A DNA stretch of 64,000 nucleotides from Rhytidiadelphus loreus (lineage: Eukaryota > Streptophyta > Bryopsida > Hypnales > Hylocomiaceae). The notes under the pieces are model-generated. The model had not been told where the DNA came from. It did not search any database and worked only from the letters and a program-made list of their open reading frames with translations. The position numbers were made by a program, and so were the translations under genes. Shown in pieces: positions 57,014 to 64,000 of the stretch. The DNA lies in contig OX344765.1 of NCBI GenBank assembly GCA_947034895.1, forward strand, positions 24,061,001-24,125,000, in the 5' to 3' direction. Numbering within the stretch: the stretch's first letter is position 1; the number at the start of each line of letters is the position of its first letter.

Positions 57014-57587
57014 AGAATTTGTGAAAATTTGCAAATTTTTGATGGCATTAAGAAAAAATGGAAAAAAAAGTTTTTTTTTCTAAAATTCAACCATACAAAT
57101 TTATACACTACTAATGAAATTTGTGGAAATTTTTCAAAAACTTTGACTACATGGATTGAAAGATTATAATGTTTAAGGTTAAAAGTTTTTTTTTTTTTTC
57201 TCACCTTGCTCGACAAGGCCAACAAAATTTCACTCCTAAAGTGAGATTTTTATAATACCCATGATAGTGTTTATTTTAACATTTGCACCTTCTACCATAT
57301 GAGTTACATACCAACCAAATTATAGAATTAGAAGAGGAGTTTGCACATGCTACCCGAAGTTGTTTGGATTGCCCATAAAGTTGAAAGCAACATAACTTTT
57401 GATGTGGGAACTTGATAAAAAAAAATATATATATATATATACTCTCACTCAAAGGGTACATGTTCACACCTTGTCTTAAATTTTTTTAAACATCCAACTC
57501 AAATTGACCTCATACATAATTATTCGAGATCTCTAGCACATATTGAATAGTCACTTGGTTCTTTACAAGTTAAACAATGAAAGACCA

Positions 57588-57828
57588 AACTTTGTTTTTT
57601 GTATTAACTTTGTTTTTTGTATTAACTTTGTTTTTTGTATTAACTTTGCTTTTTGTATTAACTTTGTTTTTTGTATTAACTTTGCTTTTTGTATTAACTT
57701 TGTTTTTTGTATTAACTTTGTTTTTTGTATTAACTTTGTTTTGTGTATTAACTTTGTTTTGTGTATTAACTTTGTTTTGTGTATTAACTTTGTTTTGTGT
57801 ATTAACTTTGTTTTCTATATTAACTTTG
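57588..57828 (+). repeat. 18-bp minisatellite, 13 copies
   Basis: AACTTTGTTTTTTGTATT repeated 13 times plus a partial unit, with variants TTTGCTTTTTG, TTTGTTTTGTG and TTTGTTTTCTA in ordered blocks. Because 18 is a multiple of three, all frames stay open and give apparent peptides (INFVFC, FVLTL, and KVNTKN on the minus strand); these are not genes. Low divergence marks a young array. Confidence 0.95.
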
Positions 57829-57935
57829 CTAAATATGATCCAATTTTGAACCAATAGATGTACTCTTCATTTCTACAATAATCTTGAAAATCAACAATCA
57901 TCCACCTTTTGGCCTCATCGTCCTTTTAGGGTTAA

Positions 57936-60445
57936 TCTCTAAAGGACTAGGATACTTTTTACATTCTTCACAATAAAAATAATTATATTAAAAAATTCCC
58001 ATATTACTGTGTGTTGAGCAACTTAAATTTTTTTATTTTTAAATTCGGTTGAACCATAGACGTAGTCCACTATGACGATGAGCGACAATGAGTGGAAACA
58101 AATTTGTATCACTTTCACCATGTAGATTGTGATGTCTTAATCCTTGCAAGCCGATGCATCTAGAAAACATCCTTTTGTCAAATAAAAAATGTGTTTGTAG
58201 ATGAAAAAGAAGAAGAATTCATCTATTTTTTGACACAATTAATTACACACAATGGTTGTCAACATTGACATAGGAGTTGAGAAGCAACTTGTCGAGGTGA
58301 TAAATAGTCTCCAAATTAAAGGATACAAAATTTGAGATATAAGGTAACCACGCACACTTTTATAGACAAAAATAGTGAAGAAGCGGTATTACGGTGGAAT
58401 AAGCCAATGCCATCAATCACCCAATTCCAACATCAACTAGACCTTTCCATTTGGGTTAGTCACCCACCCATTACCACAATCTTAGCAACCCTTTAGCATC
58501 ATGACAATGCACTTAGGGAGGTGGGGACACGTCAACGTGTAGTTTAGCATGGGTCTACTCACTCATGCTTTACCAATTTCAGCCCAACAAACTTTGAAAA
58601 TTAACAGAAAATTCATTTCTTGTCGGAATGTCTTCATTCTACTTGCAAATAACTTTCTCTCAAACTTTTCAATCTCTGAAAATTATGTGAGCTCACAAAT
58701 AACTTCTCCAAAGTACCTAGATAGCAAATATGGGTGGTGATAGGCTAGTACCTTGTAAGGTCTGAAATTTCAGATCTGGGGTTATCGTAACATGTGCAAT
58801 AATTCATCCTTTTGCGTACTCCCCATTCCATTTAGAATTATGGACGTGGGCAACCTCGTGGGCAACTGTTACAGTATGTCGGGCAATCAATCTCCGGGCT
58901 ACAGTGTTGCTGCCGCTTGAATGCAAACTGCTCCACTTGAGAAAGCAAGTCCGTTTTCAGAAAAAATTGCGACAAACCTCTTGATTGTCATGATATGATG
59001 CCTTGTGAATCTCATTCATTCATATATTGTGTGAGATCCGTGTACACATCTGCCTCCTTGTTACTCCGTATTTTGTAGTTTCAGCAAGAGAGTACAAGTT
59101 GCCAATTAATCAACTGTATGAAAAATTTGACAATCCGGTGCCCAATCTGCCTTCCCATCATTCTCACAAGTTGCTGCCTACTGAACTGAGCCACCTTTCA
59201 CGTGAATTGCAAGGCACAACATTTCAAACTACTACTTGTAATTAAAACCTCAGCAAATCTCATTCTGCCCTTGAAATATGTGTATATTCAAATGAATTCT
59301 AAAGAAGTTAGTTTTCGTGGTCAGACATACTTAACATTGCTTGGAGTCTTGGACTATATAGAAGATTGTCAAAATCTGTACTATACACATGTAAAAAGAA
59401 CTAACACAAGAATCTGTCAATGTTCACATAATTGAAAAGAATAAGGTTCTGGGGGGAGCTTGGGACATGTTTAATTTGTTGAAAACATTTGATACCAAAT
59501 TCATTGATCATATTGTAAAAGTGTAATTCATAAATGTCCCAAATTTTATATCAACAAAGTTCATGGAGAACATTGCATGTGTTCATAGCAACCTAAATAA
59601 AATTGGACACTTGAAGCAAGGCTGCATTGTGAATTCATGACCTACACTGTCAAAACAACCTTAAAAACATGGATCCATTATTTCTGGACAGAGGGAGTGC
59701 TAGCTACCCTGGTTCAAGAGCAACCAATGAGACCAGTTATGATTAACTTGCAATGAACTTGCAACTAATTCGCTTCCAACGAAGAATTCGAACGTGAGTT
59801 TCTGTCAACCTATTGAAACGTCCAGTTTCAAGAACAGAGGACAGTGATCACATTTGCATACACGCTTTGAAGACATTGTGTGAACATTCAAATGGAAAGA
59901 CGATTCAATCATTTGGTATTACTCACACATACCAAAGCCAACAGCTCAACAACAGACATTGCAGAATGTAGCTAGAGTAAACTGAAGGACATTACATGTG
60001 GAAGATGAGTAGCCATCTGCGCAATTGGAAGGTATTCCGTCTTCAAAACAATGACTTATCCTATAGATTGCAGTAAATGGACATCTTCATCTTATAAACA
60101 GAAAAGTTCTCTGGAAGAAACAGATTTTAGAAAGCAAAGTTTAGAATCACAGGAATTACAATTTGATTACCTTCCTCCACCGACAACTAAGGCAAGCATC
60201 ACAAGTCTGTAGTAGATTGGAGCTAGACATATATTCATTGAGTGCTAGATGACTTGTTGAATTATTTTTGTACAAATACCTCCAGCTACATGGATCTAGC
60301 GCGGCTGTCAATGGTCTGCCCAAATTTCCAAGACCTATAATTTGAATGTGCTATCTAGAAAGCGGCTTACAAAGTTCGTCAAGCATTGCCGCCGTACTGG
60401 CCATGCTCAATACATGTTTCTAGCCATGTGGTAGACTTCTAATGT
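57936..60445. other. Intergenic, no gene seen
   Basis: GC recovers from about 58.7 kb, as expected near a gene, but no frame has recognisable content. It may include the 3' UTR of the F-box gene. Confidence 0.4.
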
Positions 60446-60464
60446 GGGTTTAGGGTTTAGGGTT
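60446..60464 (+). repeat. Short telomere-like TTTAGGG tract
   Basis: GGGTTTAGGGTTTAGGGTT, about 2.5 units of the Arabidopsis-type telomere repeat, about 60 bp past the F-box stop codon. Too short to indicate an old chromosome end; a telo-box or chance. Confidence 0.5.
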
Positions 60465-60524
60465 CTCCCCAGCCATGAACTGAGGAACCTCACCAAACCG
60501 GCATCTGGTTGGGATCTTGGATCC

Positions 60525-61715
60525 TCAGGAGGCTGGACACAGATTAATTTGAGGTTGGAAAAACAAGCCGTCATTGAAAAACGTTCCATGATTCTCAGCC
60601 ACAACGTCATGGCGACTCCAACGCTGTTTACTCAAGTCATACAGCATCCCAACCCAGATTTTGCGGTATGTGGCTGACAACAAGAGGTTCTTCCCACATT
60701 CATGGATGACCAATTGGCTCTGTTGTAGAAATTCATTACTTATTTCTGCGACCTCCAGATAGTAGCACAACACATTCAATGGAACTTCTGCGACAAGTTC
60801 CCAATAGTTTTGGCTTTTCTCCTTCTTGTACATGCTAACGAAAGTAATGGGATCCACAGCATCGTAGTCCACTGCATAGAGGCATGATTCTCCAAGAGTA
60901 GGGTATCCCCGTATGGTGTGTTCATAAGGCAGTAGGTTGGGATTGTTGAACGCAATCACGCCAGTCCTCAAGGTCAGACTATCGCAATCAACCAGCGTCC
61001 CCTGGCTCAGGTCAAACACAGTCGATTCATGTTCATCCAAGCGTATCAAACTGCGACAGAATATGATTTCATTGCTTGAATCTGCGTAAGCTATCAGCTC
61101 CCTTGGCACTGACACAACGGACCATTCCTTGGAACCTGAGTCGAGTATTTGCACAAAATCGGAGTTCTTCCAATGCACCACCACCTTGAACGTCTTGGAA
61201 TCCACGTTCACTTTCAGTCCCACGTGCGCATCATCCAACGAACTCTCGTCCCCTATGTCTTCGTTCGACCCTGTTAGAAAATCAAAACCGAGAGACATAA
61301 AAGAACCCTGGTGTGTGATGATGTTGATGACTGCCAGAGGAAAGTTTGGTTCATCTAAGAGAAGTGGATCGCGGGGCCTGCCTACTCCACTGAAAAGAAT
61401 AAGCCCACCGCTGGCACTCACTGGTCTCCAGTATTGAACTGAAGACGGGAGAAGGACTTGGATCCATTTCTGCATGGAAAACGCATAGAACCAGGGCTGG
61501 GATTCATGAGGAGACTCGCGGAGGAAGAAAGGCTCTCCTTCAAGAATTCTGGAGTCGGTGTAGGCTCTCGTTGCCTTGGAGCACCCGTAGCGAAAGCGGA
61601 CAAAGTCTCGGAGAGGCAGTTTTTCCAAAATCGCTTGGATATTTTGAGGTTTTAGTTCTAAAAATCTCGGAAAGATGATTGGTGGCATGAAAGGGTGTCT
61701 GCTGACGATATCCAT
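60525..61715 (-). CDS. F-box/kelch-type protein
   Basis: An intact single-exon frame of 396 codons. The start Met (MDIVSRHPFMPP) is fixed by a TGA two codons upstream in frame; the frame ends ...INLCPAS-TGA. Residues ~17-60 (QNIQAILEKLPLRDFVRFRY and following) form an F-box-like helical motif with the usual LP..DF.RFR spacing. A C-terminal region follows with phrases of plant F-box/kelch proteins: FFLRESPHESQPWFYAFS, WIQVLLPSSVQYW, ASGGLILFSGVGRP. Such proteins act as substrate receptors of SCF ubiquitin ligases; the substrate is unknown. The style resembles the large bryophyte F-box families. The F-box itself is somewhat divergent, so SKP1 binding is inferred. It has no overlap with other genes and lies tail-to-tail with the EF-hand/TPR gene 6 kb away. 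Confidence 0.85.
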   Translation of the reverse strand: MDIVSRHPFMPPIIFPRFLELKPQNIQAILEKLPLRDFVRFRYGCSKATRAYTDSRILEGEPFFLRESPHESQPWFYAFSMQKWIQVLLPSSVQYWRPVSASGGLILFSGVGRPRDPLLLDEPNFPLAVINIITHQGSFMSLGFDFLTGSNEDIGDESSLDDAHVGLKVNVDSKTFKVVVHWKNSDFVQILDSGSKEWSVVSVPRELIAYADSSNEIIFCRSLIRLDEHESTVFDLSQGTLVDCDSLTLRTGVIAFNNPNLLPYEHTIRGYPTLGESCLYAVDYDAVDPITFVSMYKKEKSQNYWELVAEVPLNVLCYYLEVAEISNEFLQQSQLVIHECGKNLLLSATYRKIWVGMLYDLSKQRWSRHDVVAENHGTFFNDGLFFQPQINLCPAS

Positions 61716-62579
61716 TTGTCAGGCGGACCTCGGTCTAGATCGATCGATGAGCTGGACTCCTTTATAAAGTTTTTTGGCAGAACCTCACGCAGTAACAGGC
61801 AAGTGAATCGTCTCGGTTCTGGGTGGTCACTCGAGATAAGATATCGAGATCTGTCGTTGTCCACTTTAGAAGAAATCTTGTGACTCCCAGAGTGGGCAAA
61901 GCCTCAACAAAATCTGCAAAGGAAAGTGAAATCAGCACATCAATTAGTCAAGATCGATCATGACCACGCACGACTAGCTAGCTGTCGAAGCGGAGAATCC
62001 AAAGTCGAGAAATCAACCAAGATAAAATCCGGGTCTCATTTACAGTCACGAATCTTGATTAATCCGTCGAACAAATTTCTTGGCCACTGTCAAAGTCTTT
62101 TTTGAGCATCAAAAACAACTGGATACTGGAAATTTGAAACCCAATCAATTTCAATTTAATCAAATTTCATTGCAAAGTGTTTTGTAAGGGTGGATATCAC
62201 TCATCTTTAGGATCGAAATATGGAAGTAACCAAATTACAACTCTAGATACTCCCAAGAAAAAAATGCTCATGCGCAAGATTCTTCCAAAAAGGTATTGAC
62301 TCTGACACTATGTACACAGAAACGCTAGATTGCGAAATCGTCGAGACAAATCTGAAGCATCGGGGATTCAATGTCGCAGGGAATCCGTCGGGAGCACTGA
62401 AATTTTCGGACTCTAAAATTCGAGAAACGTATGAGTTGCATCAGTCTGCGTGGCTGCGAATTGCAAGTGGGAAAGAATGAGTGCGGGGTTCAAAAACAAC
62501 GAGCAACGAAAAAGACGTACTAGACGATCGATTTGAATTCAAATTGAATATGGCGCGCATATTCCTTCACTCAAATTTT
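61716..62579 (-). promoter_or_regulatory. 5' flank of the F-box gene
   Basis: A GC-moderate region upstream of the start codon with palindromic TAGATCGATCGATGAG (61735-61750) and GATAAGATATCGAGATC. No clear TATA box can be assigned. Small frames on both strands are shadows. Confidence 0.35.
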
Positions 62580-63125
62580 GAATTCAAAGTTCGGCCGAAA
62601 ATGAATGAGTAACCATTTTCATCCATTCTATTCCGGTTTCCATCTACGGGTGAAAGTATGCAACTGATTACAAAATTGAAAGGGTATCTTGTAAGTGCAC
62701 CACCATTTGTTGGGGGATGATGAATGTTGTGAAAACTACAAATGTAATAAAGATTTATTTTTTTTAAACATATAGAGTTAAAGACAAAAAACACACATTC
62801 CTCCTAATTGCTTTAGCACATTATTCCTAGATAATAATTACATTCATCTGATTAAAATTTGGAATTCAAGCTCAACTGAAAATGACTAAATGACCATTTT
62901 CATCCATTTTATTTTGGTTTCCATCCACAGACATGAAAATATGCAACTTATTACAATATTATAAGTCTACCTCTTATTGTAAGTGCATCACTTCATTCAT
63001 TGGGGGTTGATGAATGTTGTGAAAATTGCGAATGTGATAAAGAAGCTTCAAGAAAAATCATTTAGAATTATGGACAAAAAGATACATTCCTCCTAATTGC
63101 CTCAACACATTACCCCTTGATAATG
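62580..63125. repeat. ~280-bp direct tandem duplication, two copies
   Basis: Copy 1 starts at about 62580 and copy 2 at about 62862. Both run GAATTCAA, CGAAAATGA/CTGAAAATGA, ACCATTTTCATCCATT, GGTTTCCATC, a TGCAACT-ATTACAA phrase, TGATGAATGTTGTGAAAA, and CATTCCTCCTAATTGC. Substitutions are many but order and spacing are kept. Confidence 0.85.
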
Positions 63126-63473
63126 CATTAACATCGATTATCAACATCGATGTCAACAAGGGATTATCAACATTGTGTCAACTATCTAATGACCTATATT
63201 TCACCTTTGCATGATGACAATGTCCATAGGTTGACGCACATTTGCACCCACTACTCCAAATGAATTCCACATTCTCATCAATTGATGTTTACCAATACCT
63301 TCATGGAGTTGGACCTTTGGCCACTAAATGAACAAGCTCAATTCTTGCAAGCATCTTATTGAGGTCACAAATTAAAGTGAGTGGGAATGTGGCACACGAA
63401 ACAATTTGGTTGTTCAATGTTGGTGAGAGGCCAATGCAAAAAGTCATCAAATGCCCAAAGTTAGAACTAGACT

Positions 63474-63884
63474 TCAAATTGGTGCAAATGCATTTGTGAA
63501 TTGGTCATCCATAGGAACAAGTTTGACAACCTTCTCCAGGATAAGCTTTTTGTGGTTGAATTGAGTAAGGAGAACACTTATCTTAATGTCCCAACTTTGC
63601 AACAATACTTGAAAATGATGGATTTCCATTATGGCAAAGGCAACCAATGGAACATTTTGCACAACTTGTAAGTTGTCATTGATTACTACAATACCAACAT
63701 TGGAAGACAATTGAGCAACATCAATGCCAATAAGTGGCGTATTTTTTTGGAGGTGTTTATCAATGAGTTGTATTGCCACTTGCATCACTACAATTGACAA
63801 ACATGGATTCCAACAAAGGAAGTCATCAACAAGCATGGTGCAATAAGCAATCATCACTCCAATAGACCAACATTGACAATTCAA
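63474..63884 (-). other. 136-codon frame, family not recognised
   Basis: The frame MNCQCWSIGVMIAYC... is long for this AT-rich DNA and has an even mix of hydrophobic and polar residues (GIDVAQLSSNVGIVVINDN, LILEKVVKLVPMDDQF). It could be a gene fragment or transposon relic. No motif supports a call. Confidence 0.25.
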
Positions 63885-64000
63885 TGCCTCTAATTTATCA
63901 TCATCTGACTCCCCATCCCCAAATAGATTATGGATCCTTATGAAATTCTAATACAATCTTTCTAACCTTCTCAACTTTCAAAAACACTTTTCAAAATTGA

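Larger units (their letters stand above)
56412..57935. mobile_element. TTAACCCCTAAA-ended composite element
   Basis: Ends TTAACCCCTAAAAGACC and CGTCCTTTTAGGGTTAA. It contains a complete nested MITE (56458-57013) and an 18-bp minisatellite (57588-57828). Without the nested MITE it is about 0.97 kb, the size of the longer family copies, but the interior does not clearly align to them, so the family assignment rests on the ends. Confidence 0.55.

Noticed and set aside
57543..57857. Overlapping ~100-codon frames on both strands (INFVFC / KVNTKN repeats) that look like a repetitive peptide gene
   Set aside because: They are entirely generated by an 18-bp AT-rich minisatellite that keeps all frames open; no unique coding sequence flanks them.
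60446..60464. TTTAGGG tract as an interstitial telomere
   Set aside because: Only about 2.5 units, a length expected for a telo-box or chance.

Overview
This is a gene-poor, AT-rich nuclear window from a land plant. Two features support a plant: a six-exon gene for the plant EF-hand/TPR/ZZ protein family (Arabidopsis relatives At1g05150 and At2g32450), and a single-exon F-box/kelch-type gene of the kind that is expanded in bryophytes. Short introns (112-312 bp) and the F-box style make me lean towards a moss or liverwort, but the species cannot be fixed from the sequence.

Layout. From 0 to 6.4 kb there are TIR repeats, a CACTA-type MITE, a decayed ORF and a 23-bp minisatellite. From 6.4 to 15.4 kb there is an unknown minus-strand ORF and a broken pogo/Tigger-like DDE transposase gene. 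Just 3' of that gene sits a nearly complete hAT transposon (9095-14361) with a perfect 8-bp target duplication, matching CAGGGC ends, clustered TCGCC subterminal motifs and a three-exon transposase carrying two in-frame stops. From 15.4 to 47 kb there are no recognisable host genes. It is a mosaic of short non-autonomous DNA transposons, several definable to the base: CACTA MITEs, a Mutator-like GCTA..TGTGAGCC family, a TTAACCCCTAAA family, a TGATTGCAAGAAAGAC family and CATTA(G/C)ATG elements. It also holds tandem arrays and two oppositely oriented leader-like regions sharing a GCTTTGA repeat. From 47 to 55 kb is a GC-richer gene island with the EF-hand/TPR gene, preceded by a 9-bp-TSD MITE and a duplicated 140-bp promoter-proximal module. 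From 55 to 58 kb there are more TTAACCCCTAAA elements, one holding a nested 8-bp-TSD MITE and an 18-bp minisatellite. From 60 to 64 kb are the minus-strand F-box gene and a 280-bp direct duplication.

The two host genes show no functional link. I found no CRISPR array, rRNA, tRNA or operon. The most unusual structure is a 2.56-kb TIR element (40194-42757) filled with about 15 copies of a ~120-bp repeat centred on CTCGGTACCGAG, with a block in the middle inverted. The second is the dispersed TTAACCCCTAAA family, which makes up roughly a tenth of the window.
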